Below, one piece after another: positions 11,983 through 21,344 of a DNA stretch of 64,000 nucleotides. A model generated the notes under the pieces. That model made no database searches. It was not told the DNA's origin and saw only the letters and a list, made by a program, of their open reading frames with translations. Numbering within the stretch: position 1 is the stretch's first letter; each line of letters opens with the position of its first letter. Made by a program: the position numbers and the translations under genes. This stretch comes from Maratus speciosus (taxonomy: Eukaryota; Arthropoda; Arachnida; Araneae; Salticidae): positions 30,198,087 to 30,262,086 of the forward strand of contig OZ010787.1 in the NCBI GenBank assembly GCA_963932465.1. The letters run 5' to 3'.

Positions 11983-12032
11983 GTATTTCTCTGACGAAGG
12001 CTATTTTTTTATAGTTGAAAGTTCTAAGGATA
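11983..12032 (+). ncRNA. Hammerhead ribozyme-like motif (PLE 1)
   Basis: CTGACGA at 11991-11997 is followed by a possible stem II (GGCTAT with ATAGTT), then GAAA, then GTTCTA, which can form a 2-bp stem III ending in UA. A 4-bp stem I pairs the TTCT before the core with AGGA after the cleavage site. The inverted copy near 8195 has CTGACCA, which breaks the core. Hammerheads in PLE ends are known; this one is weaker than those in PLE 2. Confidence 0.5.
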
Positions 12033-12110
12033 TTAAAGTAACTTAATATCTTTTTTTAAATATTTTCTCATCTTTTAAGTAGTTTGCACATAGTGTAAGT
12101 TTAAGTTTAA

Positions 12111-12343
12111 CAAGCAGAATATTTTCAAAATCAAACTTTTATTTAATACGTATGGACATACAAAAAAAAAAAAAAAAAAAAAAAAAAATGTATATTTATC
12201 GGAAGCTTGTTAAAAACATACATTCCAACCTTATTACCAATTGGACAAACTTTCACAAGTAAAAAGGAATAGAAAATTTTGCCTTATTCATGAAAATAAT
12301 TTCGCATGAATATAGAGTTTAAATAAGAGCAGAATATTTGGTA
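12111..12343. other. Poly-A tract and AT-rich spacer
   Basis: A 26-base A tract lies at about 12162-12187, beyond the PLE 1 end. No gene or other feature recognised. Confidence 0.4.
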
Positions 12344-13471
12344 AAAGAGCATAGCTGAATAAGCGTTGGAAACATACGTTTCAATCAAATTTCCTGATTT
12401 TTTCCAAAATGTGGCTGCCTATCTCACAATATATTTCCCCTACAAATATTGATGTCTTATAAGAAAAAGTGTTTTTTCTCCTTTTGTAAAAAACGATTTT
12501 CTCAAAAACACACCATTTCAGTATTTATATAGGGGAGACTAGGGAGGGTTGACCCACTTTTTACAAAAATGATTTTTTATGTTTTAAATATCAAACGTAG
12601 AATAAAGTTTTATATGTCTTTTTATTCGTTATACAATAAGTTATCAAAATAAAATTGCTACATAAGTGTAACATATAAGAAATTTGAAAAATGATTGATT
12701 TTAATCATGAGAAAATAATGGGTCAAGGCTCCCCACATACGGGAGGGTTGACCCACTATATGGGAGGCTTGGCCCACTTTCTTTTATATTGAAATATTTT
12801 TGAAGAGAAATGAAATCAGTTTTAAAAAAAGCAAAATAACTTTATGCTACGGGATTTAATTATTATAAAAATATATAGATTTGAAAATATGATGTGTAAA
12901 ACAAACCAGTTTAAACGCAATCGCATGTCAGAAGAGAACTTTTTTGTTTTAAACAGGATTATGTCTGAGCAAGTATAATTTTACATAAGGGAAAATGAAA
13001 TTTTAACATTTAGGACAGCATTCCGTTTGAGACAGGTTCCAGTTTTCATAGGGTTCCATATATTATTATGTCAGGATTTAGGAGTCAGTGTTAAGCTTTT
13101 TTTGTCTCCTTGTCTTATTTTTTGTGACAACTCTAGTTGTCACATTGTTTGGCTTCATCTCACTGTAACCCTCCTGGTGAAATTTGTCTACATACCTTCC
13201 TAAAGTTTTTCGGTCAACGCTATGTTTTTTTTTTCTTTTTTTCCAGTAGCATGAGCACTTATCGTTATCAACTTTTCCCCCTTTCAGAGGCAAAGTACTT
13301 TCAGTTCTAAAATATTGAAATAAATAACTGGCACCGGAATTTACCAACAAATTCATTTCGAAATAAGGAAAAGGTTATATTTCATAAAAAGTGGGGAAGG
13401 ATTGTACTTTGTGCCAATATATTAAGAAAAGGAAGAAACAACGTATAAAGGCACAAATAAAATGTGTTTAA

Positions 13472-13518
13472 AAGCATACAGCTGTTTCAAAACCTCTAAG
13501 GTTTCCTCATCAGTGCTT
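13472..13518 (-). ncRNA. Hammerhead ribozyme motif, inverted copy
   Basis: The reverse complement of the motif at 16926-16972: CTGATGA (13513 to 13507 on the minus strand), the GAAA box, palindromic stem III ACAGCTGT and stem I AAGCA/TGCTT are all conserved. Confidence 0.75.
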
Positions 13519-13752
13519 AAAATAAAAGTTAAAACTAAGACATTGTGTAAACAGAGGGGGGGGAGGTGGACAGAGAGTCAGAAAAGCGTACCTTTCAGCT
13601 CTACTGCCAACGGTGAAATGCGACCTACGGCTGACAAACAGTTACGGAGTTGATCTCACGCGCATATTCAGGGAGACCAATCAAAATACCCAATTACTCT
13701 GGAAGAGTCCAAACCCAGAAGGAGAAAAAGGGGGAGGGAGTGGAGGGAATTA

Positions 13753-14650
13753 TAGAAAATTAAACCATACCTTTGACAAATTGGGCGTACTAGATAAATC
13801 ATTAACTAAACTGTTTGAATTTTTCCATATGTGGTAAGCCTCCCAGAAGTCCAGGTCATAGATTGAAGTACATTTCTGTATTATGGAGGATTCGGAAAAT
13901 TTAAAATTATGGTTGTTGGACCAGCAGTGGTTGGCAATAGCGGAACGTTTGATATCACAATTTTTAACGCAAGTTTTATGCTCCCCCAAACGGATCTTAA
14001 AGGCACGCTTCGTTTGACCAATGTACATTTTGTTGCATTCGCAAGATATCCTGTAAATACCCCAATTTGAAAAACTGTCAATTGGATGTTTCAGATTTGT
14101 GAATTGAATTTTATTAAAAGGAGTATAAACTACTTTAAAGTCAAATTTTGACAAGATTTTAGAAATTTGATGGCTTATTTTGGGAAAATATGGGAGTATA
14201 ATTAAATTTTCATTACCGACAGTATTAGCCCTGGATTTTGTACGTTTACTTAGTTTGTTATGAATGGAAACGACGATTTCAGCTGTAAAACCTCGATCAA
14301 TGGCAATAGATTTAATGTAGTCTAATTCTGTTTTTAGTAAACTGTCGGAAGAACAAATATTTAAAGCCCTGTAAACATAACTGTTAAAGGCAGCCAACTT
14401 TTGATTAGGTGGATGGGATGAAAGGCGATGTGGGGGTAAGGATACTGCGAATGGTTTACGGTAAACAGTAGTGTGAAACAAATTATTTTCGCGGAAAACC
14501 ATAACATCAAGAAAGGGCAAACGACTGTTATTTTCGAGTTCGAAAGTGAACTGAATATGTTCATCTATAGAATTCATAATATCGAGAATATTAGTAAGAT
14601 TAAGATCATCAGAGCTTAATAATGCAAAGCAGTCATCGACATAGCGGATC
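13753..14650 (-). pseudogene. PLE polyprotein, inverted 5'-truncated copy
   Basis: Reading leftward from the junction at about 14650, the frame starts inside reverse transcriptase motif C (IRYVDDCFALL). It continues through the thumb and linker to the C-terminal GIY-YIG endonuclease (GIYRISCECN, then YIGQTKRAF), with a stop at the same place as the forward copy. It differs from the forward copy by few residues, for example LDVMV for LDIMV, RKPFAV for RKLFAV, EIVVS for EIVDS and SESS for SEAS. The frame is open throughout, but motifs A and B and the N-terminus are missing, so it cannot encode a working reverse transcriptase. Its position head-to-head with the forward copy is typical of PLE insertions and probably arose during integration rather than as an independent gene. 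Confidence 0.9.
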
Positions 14651-14670
14651 TAAAATCTAATAAGCCTAAA

Positions 14671-14701
14671 CTTGCACTAACCAGTCTTGGTTTAGTGCAA
14701 G
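14671..14701 (+). other. Hairpin at the start of the forward PLE copy
   Basis: CTTGCACTAA pairs with TTAGTGCAAG around CCAGTCTTGG, just downstream of the inverted/forward junction. It may be structural or coincidental. Confidence 0.4.
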
Positions 14702-14729
14702 AAGCAAGTCTACCAAACATATAGCTACT

Positions 14730-16694
14730 TTGAAAACGAAATTTAATTTACTCTCTAGTAAACATAACAATAGTTTACCCAATACCTTACCGCTGGTTAA
14801 CCAGAATGCCGTTATCAATCTTTCAAGTGCTAACCTTACTCAGGATGAAATCCATTATCTTAAATTAAATAATAATTTTGCACTTACTACTAAACCGTCT
14901 TTTCCTCATGTGATTGCCCCCATCGAAAGAGCGTTCAAGTTCAGTGCCTTAAACCCTTCTCAGAAGGATTCAATTAGACACTTAATCACCAATAATGTGA
15001 ATTTCAATAATAACCTTCCTAAATCCAATATCAGCAAAGCTGCATCAAGTTGCATAAAAAATCTAAAATCTAATACTGACATAGTTATCAGCAAGGCTGA
15101 TAAGGGTGGCCAGATTGTTGTTATGGACAAGTCTGATTACCTATCCAAAACACAAAACTTGATAGACGAGGGTCCTTATAAAAAGATTAAATCTGATCCT
15201 TCTCAAAAAGAATTGAAAACTATAAAATCGGCTATCGAGCACTCTCCACTCATTTCCAACAACGTTAAATTATCCCTCATTCCTTCAGTGTCACACTGCG
15301 CAAGATTTTATACGCTCCCAAAAGTCCATAAACAAGGCATTTCTTTCAGACCAATAGTTTCGAACATTGGTACCTCTTCCTATAAATTAGCGAAATATTT
15401 GACCTCTATTTTCTCCCCCCTGCTCTCTAACAATATCTACACTTGCAGGAACTCTTATGAGTTTGTTAATAAGCTTCGTAGCTTCAGTGGTACTCAAAAC
15501 AATAGTATGGTTTCATTCGACGTTAAATCACTATTTACTAACGTACCGGTTCAAGGTGCTTTAAATTGTCTTAAATTACGCCTACAAGAATTTCATTATT
15601 CATATTACGAAATTGATGAGCTTATACATCTTATTAGCATTTGTTTATCGCAAAACACATTCATTTTTAATGGTAATTTTTATTGCATGACTGAAGGTTT
15701 GTCCATGGGCTCCCCCCTCAGCCCCATCCTCAGTGATATTTACATGCACTATTACGAATCAAACCTTTTCAAGATATTATCCTTTCCATTTTACATCCGC
15801 TATGTCGATGACTGCTTTGCATTATTAAACTCTGATGATCTTAATCTTACTAATATTCTCGATATTATGAATTCTATAGATGAACATATTCAGTTCACTT
15901 TCGAACTCGAAAATAACAGTCGTTTGCCCTTTCTTGATATTATGGTTTTCCGCGAAAATAATTTGTTTCACACTACTGTTTACCGTAAACTATTCGCAGT
16001 ATTCTTACCCCCACATCGCCTTTCATCCCATACACCTAATCAAAAGTTGGCTGCCTTTAACAGTTATGTTTACAGGGCTTTAAATATTTGTTCTTCCGAC
16101 AGTTTACTAAAAACAGAATTAGACTACATTAAATCTATTGCCATTGATCGAGGTTTTACAGCTGAAATCGTCGATTCCATTCATAACAAACTAAGTAAAC
16201 GTACAAAATCCAGAGCTAATACTGTCGGTAATGAAAATTTAATTATACTCCCATATTTTCCCAAAATAAGCCATCAAATTTCTAAAATCTTGTCAAAATT
16301 TGACTTTAAAGTAGTTTATACTCCTTTTAATAAAATTCAATTCACAAATCTGAAACATCCAATTGACAGTTTTTCAAATTGGGGTATTTACAGGATATCT
16401 TGCGAATGCAACAAAATGTACATTGGTCAAACGAAGCGTGCCTTTAAGATCCGTTTGGGGGAGCATAAAACTTGCGTTAAAAATTGTGATATCAAACGTT
16501 CCGCTATTGCCAACCACTGCTGGTCCAACAACCATAATTTAAAATTTTCCGAAGCCTCCATAATACAGAAATGTACTTCAATCTATGACCTGGACTTCTG
16601 GGAGGCTTACCACATATGGAAAAATTCAAACAGTTTAGTTAATGATTTATCTAGTACGCCCAATTTTTCAAAGGTATGGTTTAATTTTCTATAA
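14730..16694 (+). CDS. Penelope-like reverse transcriptase/GIY-YIG endonuclease
   Basis: A 655-codon open frame encodes the PLE polyprotein, which nicks chromosomal DNA and reverse-transcribes the element RNA there. In order: an N-terminal segment with ADKGGQIVVMDKSDY, typical of PLEs; palm motifs SFRPIVSNIG and FDVKSLFTNV (Asp about 264); EGLSMGSPLSPILSD; the YVDD catalytic box (residues 358-361); a thumb and linker; and a GIY-YIG domain (GIY about 552-554, YIG about 564-566, then the Arg-rich QTKRAFKIRLGEH and a candidate catalytic Glu near 625 in FWEAY). Residue 1 is a TTG codon, not ATG. The frame is open upstream only to 14670, and the first in-frame ATG is well inside the domain, so the gene is probably slightly 5'-truncated by the inverted-copy junction. 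No internal stop or frameshift. The enzyme core looks intact, so this is a recent insertion. Confidence 0.93.
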   Translation: MKTKFNLLSSKHNNSLPNTLPLVNQNAVINLSSANLTQDEIHYLKLNNNFALTTKPSFPHVIAPIERAFKFSALNPSQKDSIRHLITNNVNFNNNLPKSNISKAASSCIKNLKSNTDIVISKADKGGQIVVMDKSDYLSKTQNLIDEGPYKKIKSDPSQKELKTIKSAIEHSPLISNNVKLSLIPSVSHCARFYTLPKVHKQGISFRPIVSNIGTSSYKLAKYLTSIFSPLLSNNIYTCRNSYEFVNKLRSFSGTQNNSMVSFDVKSLFTNVPVQGALNCLKLRLQEFHYSYYEIDELIHLISICLSQNTFIFNGNFYCMTEGLSMGSPLSPILSDIYMHYYESNLFKILSFPFYIRYVDDCFALLNSDDLNLTNILDIMNSIDEHIQFTFELENNSRLPFLDIMVFRENNLFHTTVYRKLFAVFLPPHRLSSHTPNQKLAAFNSYVYRALNICSSDSLLKTELDYIKSIAIDRGFTAEIVDSIHNKLSKRTKSRANTVGNENLIILPYFPKISHQISKILSKFDFKVVYTPFNKIQFTNLKHPIDSFSNWGIYRISCECNKMYIGQTKRAFKIRLGEHKTCVKNCDIKRSAIANHCWSNNHNLKFSEASIIQKCTSIYDLDFWEAYHIWKNSNSLVNDLSSTPNFSKVWFNFL

Positions 16695-16925
16695 TTCCCT
16701 CCACTCCCTCCCCCTTTTTCTCCTTCTGGGTTTGGACTCTTCCAGAGCAATTGGGTATTTTGATTGGTCTCCCTGAATATGCGCGTGAGATCAACTCCGT
16801 AACTGTTTGTCAGCCGTAGGTCGCATTTAACCGTTGGCAGTAGAGCTGAAAGGTACGCTTTTCTGACTCTCTGTCCACCCCCCCCCCCTCTGTTTACGCA
16901 ATGTCTTAGTTTTAACTTTTATTTT

Positions 16926-16972
16926 AAGCACTGATGAGGAAACCTTAGAGGTTTTGAAACAGCTGTATGCTT
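16926..16972 (+). ncRNA. Hammerhead ribozyme motif in PLE 3' region
   Basis: Stem I strand AAGCA (16926-16930), core CTGATGA (16931-16937), stem II GAAACC/GGTTTT around TTAGA, core GAAA, palindromic stem III ACAGCTGT, then A (16967) as the expected cleavage position and the returning stem I strand TGCTT (16968-16972). Stem III has no loop, so a monomer could not fold it. Dimeric hammerheads of this kind are established for PLEs. Self-cleavage is inferred. Confidence 0.8.
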
Positions 16973-17417
16973 TTAAACACATTTTATTTGTGCCTTTATA
17001 CGTTGTTTCTTCCTTTTCTTAAAGGTTATATTTCTCATCCATATTAAATGGAAAAGATTGTACCAAAATTCTGGTCCCAACGTGGCATTTGGGAATTAAA
17101 TTTAAGAGGTTTCATAAACATACCACTGCCCCTGAATGATTAAGTCTGGTGCTTTCATACTTTCTAGTCTTTTCGACTGTTTCTATTTACCTATTGTAAG
17201 TAACATTTAAATGGAAGAAAGTTCCTATTAACTTTCCAATTTATATTTCATTAATTTTTTTCTTGCAGTCGATACTATAGAAAATTTTCACATTTTTTAT
17301 CACCCCTGTTTACTGTAGCTTTACAGAATGAATTTACATTATTTTTTATATATAACCATTAGCCTTACATTATGCACTGTGTATTAAAAGAAAATATTTC
17401 CAAAACCACTTATTTAA

Positions 17418-17627
17418 CCCCTTAATTCTCGCTTCTGTGATATTCACGGACTGTGTCTTTTATTCAGATTTTTTTATCCCCACCAGTTTTTTAAAACAGT
17501 GTAATTTGCTTTATTATGGTATCATTTTATTTGTCATTAGATAAGGTGAATATTTATATTGTCAAGAAAGTGGTGACAATAAGCAATTTGAATTTTTAAA
17601 ACTAATTTAATGCGACCGTTAAGGGGT
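17418..17627. mobile_element. Family A MITE inside element X
   Basis: TTAA (17414-17417) then CCCCTTAATTCTCGC and a GTGATATTCACGG half-palindrome; the right end GCGACCGTTAAGGGG matches 25170-25398, but the outer TTAA has decayed to TTTG. Confidence 0.7.
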
Positions 17628-18461
17628 TTGGAGAGCCTTGAGCATCTGGTCAACGCTCCCTCACATTGAATGGGTCAAGCCTCCCCACATGGTCCTTTTC
17701 TAAAAAATAGCACATTGTTATGCTAAGCCTAACTTACTGTACAATCTTTATGCCTGGAATAAAAGCTCGATATTTCTGCATTACTTAAATCCTACTTACT
17801 TAAATTTCTGTAATATATTTTATCTTAAAAAAAGCTTACACATTATTTCGAAAAAACACAACTTTTAGGTCGAAAACGCTTCACAATTGATTTTTTCCAC
17901 ACCTATTTCGATTATTTGTATGAAACAAAGACTATTGTATGAACATTCCAGTAGCTTTGTTTGACATCTATTGATAAAACTCTGAAATTCTTTTAAATAT
18001 GAAATCTGATGGGTGGGTCAAGCCTCGCGTATGGTCAACCCTCCCTAGTCTCCCCTATAATATGAGGAATATAGTATGAAGAATTTTTAACAAGAAAATG
18101 GTAATTTTCGTATAACCATAAGATATAATTTTAATTTTTGTCATTTTTTATCGCTATTTCACACAGTTTTTATAAAGTTAAAATTATACAAAAATTCCCA
18201 GTTATATGAATCTTCGGTATCTATATAACCTCGGGTAATGGCATGGAATTCGGTGTAGTAGTTTGTGAGAAAATTAGTTTTTTAAAAATAAAAGAAACAT
18301 TTTTGTCTCATAAAATATCAATATTTATAAGGGGATAATAGGGGAAATATATTGTCAGATCAGTAGCCACATCTGGGAAAAAAAATCAGAAAATTTTATT
18401 TTAAGGCATGTTTCCAATGCTTATACGCCTATGCCCTTTACTGCTGAAATTTTGTCCCGCT

Positions 18462-18638
18462 CAGTGTTGCCAGAGGACTACTTTTTTAAAATTCAGATTT
18501 CTTGATTGGTACCACTTTTTTCAAATAGTAAAATTTGCCTTATTTAATGACATAATATTTAAGGCGAAAGCAAGGTGAATTTTACCATTTCAGAAAAGTG
18601 GTGCCAATCAAGATATCTGAAGCCCTCTGGCAACACTG
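18462..18638. mobile_element. Palindromic MITE (family F), 177 bp
   Basis: Ends CAGTGTTGCCAGAGG and CCTCTGGCAACACTG are inverted. Nearly the whole element folds back: GATTGGTACCACTTTTTT pairs with AAAAGTGGTGCCAATC. The core is TTTGCCTTATTTAAT with TTTAAGGCGAAA. Other copies are at 27430-28505 and 47637-47795. Confidence 0.8.
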
Positions 18639-18715
18639 GCCTCGCTGGTAATCAGGCTCTGCAGACATATAATCCGCTATAAACTAAAATCCTTTTCGAC
18701 TTACTTCACATAGAG

Positions 18716-18862
18716 CAGGGGTGGCCAACTGTCGCACGCCGCATACCACTAATTTTTTAAAGAGATAACCGACTTTTTGAATTGCAGAGATTCGATATTT
18801 AAATAAGGCAATGATAACTAGAAAATTTTAGTTGTGTCTAGCGTGCCACAGTCTGTCACCCA
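18716..18862. mobile_element. Palindromic MITE (family H)
   Basis: Left end CAGGGGTGGCCAACTGTCGC; the right arm has GCGTGCCACAGTCTGTCACC, roughly its inverse. The core includes AAATAAGGCAATGAT. A second copy is at 25404-25560. Confidence 0.6.
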
Positions 18863-19163
18863 CGATCCAGAGAAGCGAAAAAACCCAGTTATATCAATGT
18901 GTATTCTCCAAAGACAGGGTTTATCTCAAACCCACCTTATAATTCGTGAACAACCGGTTTATTTTCATGTTTAGCCTAAGTTATTCAAGAGTTTGTAATT
19001 CTAGTTTGCTCCACGCTTTTCATGATGCTTTAAATGGAAGACAGTCATACCAGGCTGAAAATTATTTGTGGTATTTCGAAGTCTTTACATTTCGTTTCAA
19101 ATAGTGTAAATGAATTCTAACATGCTAATGGAAGTACGAATTTGCACATTGGGTGCATTGTAA

Positions 19164-19353
19164 GAAAGCAAGTTTGTCACAAGCTTTCAGAAATAACATA
19201 AAAATGTTATTGCATAGTAGTTACGAAAAGCAAGATTGTCACAAGCTTTCAGACATAATATAAAAAAGTTACTGCATAGGAGTTACGAAAAGCAAGTTTG
19301 TCACAAGCTTTCAGACATAATATAAAAAAGTTACCGCATAGGAGATACGAAAA
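19164..19353. repeat. Tandem repeat, about 62 bp x 3
   Basis: GCAAGTTTGTCACAAGCTTT recurs at 19168, 19230 (one change) and 19292, then GCATAGG at 19353. Units two and three are nearly identical. Confidence 0.85.
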
Positions 19354-19880
19354 GCATAGGCGGATGTATACATGTCCAATCCGGAAAAATGCATATTAAA
19401 CTAATTACAAAAAATCAAGAACTTTAAAAACTTTAAAAAATGTAGAAAACTAGAAGTTAACTAGGGCTTGCATTGGAATGTCTAAAAGAAATAGTTGCGT
19501 AATTTCCCAAAAATGCAGGATCGGACCTCCCTTCCTTCAGTTACGGACCCGGTACCGGAAGATGCCACGGGTAAAAAAACTAAATGATAAATGCAATACG
19601 TTAACAGGGTTCCTATACTTTTATCTGACATACCAGTATTTTTGTGTAGAAAAAATCGACTTCCATAATCGCGCGATTCCAAAAGGCACGTAAGAAAAAA
19701 CTGGTGTTTATCTGACCTGTTGGAACCCTGGTAAACCGTTAAACGTAAGCAAACTTAAATTTTTCTGGCCAAAATCAAAAATGAAAATTCACTCTTTCTG
19801 TGTATAATTGTAGGTAGTAGTAGTTGATAATTACAGATTAATTGTATATGAGATTCTTTTACAATTTGTTAAACGTTAAT
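19354..19880. other. No gene recognised
   Basis: Overlapping short ORFs occur on both strands at 19478-19693, but nothing resembles a known protein. Confidence 0.35.
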
Positions 19881-20049
19881 GCAGGGGTGTAAAAATCTAG
19901 GCGCCAGCGGTCAGTCTCTCACCACTAAACTTTATTAGTTTCCTTCGCTTAAATTTTATTAGCATTCTTACAAAGTTTTAGACGAAAAATAACAAATGAA
20001 ATTTTGTGTCAGAGACTGCCTGCTGGTGCCTAGATTTTTACACCACTGC
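19881..20049. mobile_element. Palindromic MITE (family M), 169 bp
   Basis: Left end GCAGGGGTGTAAAAATCTAG and right-end inverse GCAGTGGTGTAAAAATCTAG, continuing as GCGCCAGC versus GCACCAGC and AGTCTCT. TTAATG precedes the left end and CTTAATG follows the right end. Confidence 0.75.
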
Positions 20050-20598
20050 CTTAATGCTTACAGTAAATGCAAAATGACTTCTTTTAGATTGTACTTTTCA
20101 TGCTGAATATTTAGAAAACAAACGATTTGCACTCTTACTATAAACATTCATTTCATTTAAAGATAAATGATTTTTGCTTTACAAACAAACCAATAAATGG
20201 CAAAATCTATTCTGATTTCCTCATAAAATAGATGTTATTTTCATCTGAGTTTGCAAAACGCCTATAAGAAAGAAATTGAGAAATTTGCATACTTACTTAA
20301 CTTAAATCCTTTACGATAAAATGTTGATTAAAGGCCTTGAATTTGTGATTGTGTGAATTTGGGTTAGTGATAATTAAATTGATATTAACGGAATATGTAA
20401 TTTTAGATCTCTAATTGAAAACCTAAATTACTAGCCCCCTAAAGTATAATTTCCGAAAAATTCTTTTTTCTGTCATCTATGATGTTATTTTATTTGTTTA
20501 AAACCAATGAATTAGTATTTGTAATATTATTTTAGCTTTGGGAACGAAGAGGTTAAGACGGATATTTATTAACCAGTAACAATTTTTGAGACACGTCA
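20050..20598. other. No gene recognised
   Basis: AT-rich DNA with no repeat structure that I could match to the rest of the window. Confidence 0.35.
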
Positions 20599-20862
20599 TA
20601 GCTGCTAGCATCTTACACTTTTTTGTACAACAAAATTTTAATAGAAATTTTTGGGTAAAGTCATAGCTGCCACCTTTTACGCTTTTTTCCTACCACTAAA
20701 ATTTTAAAGTAAATATTGTCTTATTTAATCATCGAAATGTCAGGATTAAACAAGGCAAAAATCTCTATTAAATTTTAGTGGTAGGAAAAAAGCGTAAAAG
20801 TTGGCAGCTATGGTAAAGTAAAATTTACTACAAAAAAGCGTAAAAGGTGCTATCTATGCTCA
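20599..20862. mobile_element. Palindromic MITE (family I) nested in a second family I copy
   Basis: Inner copy at 20662-20813: TCATAGCTGCCACCTTTTAC at the left and GTAAAAGTTGGCAGCTATGG at the right, with TACCACTAAAATTT arms. Outer half-arms flank it: CATAGCTGCTAGCATCTTAC (20599-) and AGCGTAAAAGGTGCTATCTA (to 20862). Other copies are at 45501, 62840 and 63276. Confidence 0.7.
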
Positions 20863-20902
20863 TTTACAGTATAATGAATTATTGAAATATTAAGATTTTT
20901 TT

Positions 20903-21000
20903 ACCCCTTAATTCTCGCTCCCGTCAATATCACGGGCTGAGGTGTCGTTCGTTATTTCTCGTGCCGTCATATTTCTGGGCTGGAGATTTAATTGCTGGAA
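20903..21000. mobile_element. Family A MITE fragment
   Basis: CCCCTTAATTCTCGCTCCCG matches the left end of family A, followed by a degenerate CGTCAATATCACGGG. The rest is not recognisable. Confidence 0.45.
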
Positions 21001-21344
21001 AAAGTTCTAAAACCAGAAACATTTAACTGGCATTTCCGTGTGAAGTCTTTGAATATGACCGATCAGGTTTGGTTTTAGGTGCGGATTGTGATGCTGGACT
21101 TTGTGTTGCATGTTTCGAATTTATCGCTCTCAAAAAAATTATTAATGCCGTGATTTCGCGCGTATCCGCCGCACCTCAGATAACTCGATTTCCTACCATA
21201 ATTTATTTTAAATAAAATGTGACCTAGTTCTGCTTAGCACTTATTCTTCAATTCTTTTTTTCAGTAAAATTTCCGGTTTGAAAAAGACTTACCTAAGCCG
21301 CGGCCGATACGCAGGAAATTGCGATAATCAAAATTTAATATATA

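Larger units (their letters stand above)
8083..12110. mobile_element. Penelope-like element 1, truncated and interrupted
   Basis: The 3' region of the element (about 11920-12110) is repeated in inverted orientation at 8083-8217 and 11113-11162. That gives inverted 3' ends on both sides of a 5'-truncated forward copy (11163-12110). The inverted arm is split by the TA-flanked element 8218-11110. The architecture matches the better-preserved PLE at 13429-17021. Confidence 0.75.
13429..17021 (+). mobile_element. Penelope-like element 2 with inverted partial copy
   Basis: Forward copy at about 14651-17021. Its 3' 1.2 kb is repeated, inverted, at 13429-14650, so the unit has inverted 3' ends that both begin AAGAAAAGGAAGAAAC. 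The perfect direct repeat AAAGGTTATATTTC flanks the unit (13370-13383 and 17022-17035). Similarity continues imperfectly for some 45 bp inside the left flank, so the true duplication may be longer. The two copies are nearly identical over the shared region, which indicates one event or recent events. Confidence 0.9.
13276..17139. mobile_element. Family C MITE split by PLE 2
   Basis: The left half (13276 to about 13428) has TTTCAGAGGCAAAGTACTTT and GGCACCGGAATTTACC. The right half (from about 17022) has AAGGTTATATTTC, then GGCATTTGGGAATTAA, ending at TTAA (17140-17143). Together they match family C copies such as 57597-57805. The segment beginning AAAGGTTATATTTC is present on both sides of the PLE. 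Confidence 0.75.
12532..18055. mobile_element. TA-flanked TIR transposon X, 5.5 kb with insertions
   Basis: Both ends read GGGGAGACTAGGGAGGGTTG inward, a 23-bp perfect inverted repeat, with TA on each side (12530-12531, 18056-18057). Internal echoes such as GGGAGGGTTGACCCACT (near 12740) and GGGTCAAGCCTCCCCACAT (near 17671) are subterminal repeats. The ends resemble those of element Y at 57045-58520, which carries a transposase exon. No transposase is visible here. It carries a family C MITE with PLE 2 inside it, and a family A MITE. Confidence 0.85.
12344..18439. mobile_element. Foldback element, copy 1, split by nested insertions
   Basis: The left part (12344-12530) contains AATAAGCGTTGGAAACAT and ATCAAATTTCCTGATT. 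The right part (18058-18439) ends in the inverted equivalents ATGTTTCCAATGCTTAT and ATGCCCTTTA. Both match the arms of the uninterrupted element at 54259-55457. The middle of this copy is partly deleted as well as interrupted. Confidence 0.75.

Noticed and set aside
13370..13428. A 59-bp target duplication for PLE 2
   Set aside because: Only the first 14 bases match perfectly. The rest is more diverged than the two PLE copies are from each other, so the longer duplication cannot be asserted.
14361..16083. 67-residue ORFs in both PLE copies
   Set aside because: Alternative-frame shadows of the PLE polyprotein, present in both copies only because the DNA is duplicated.
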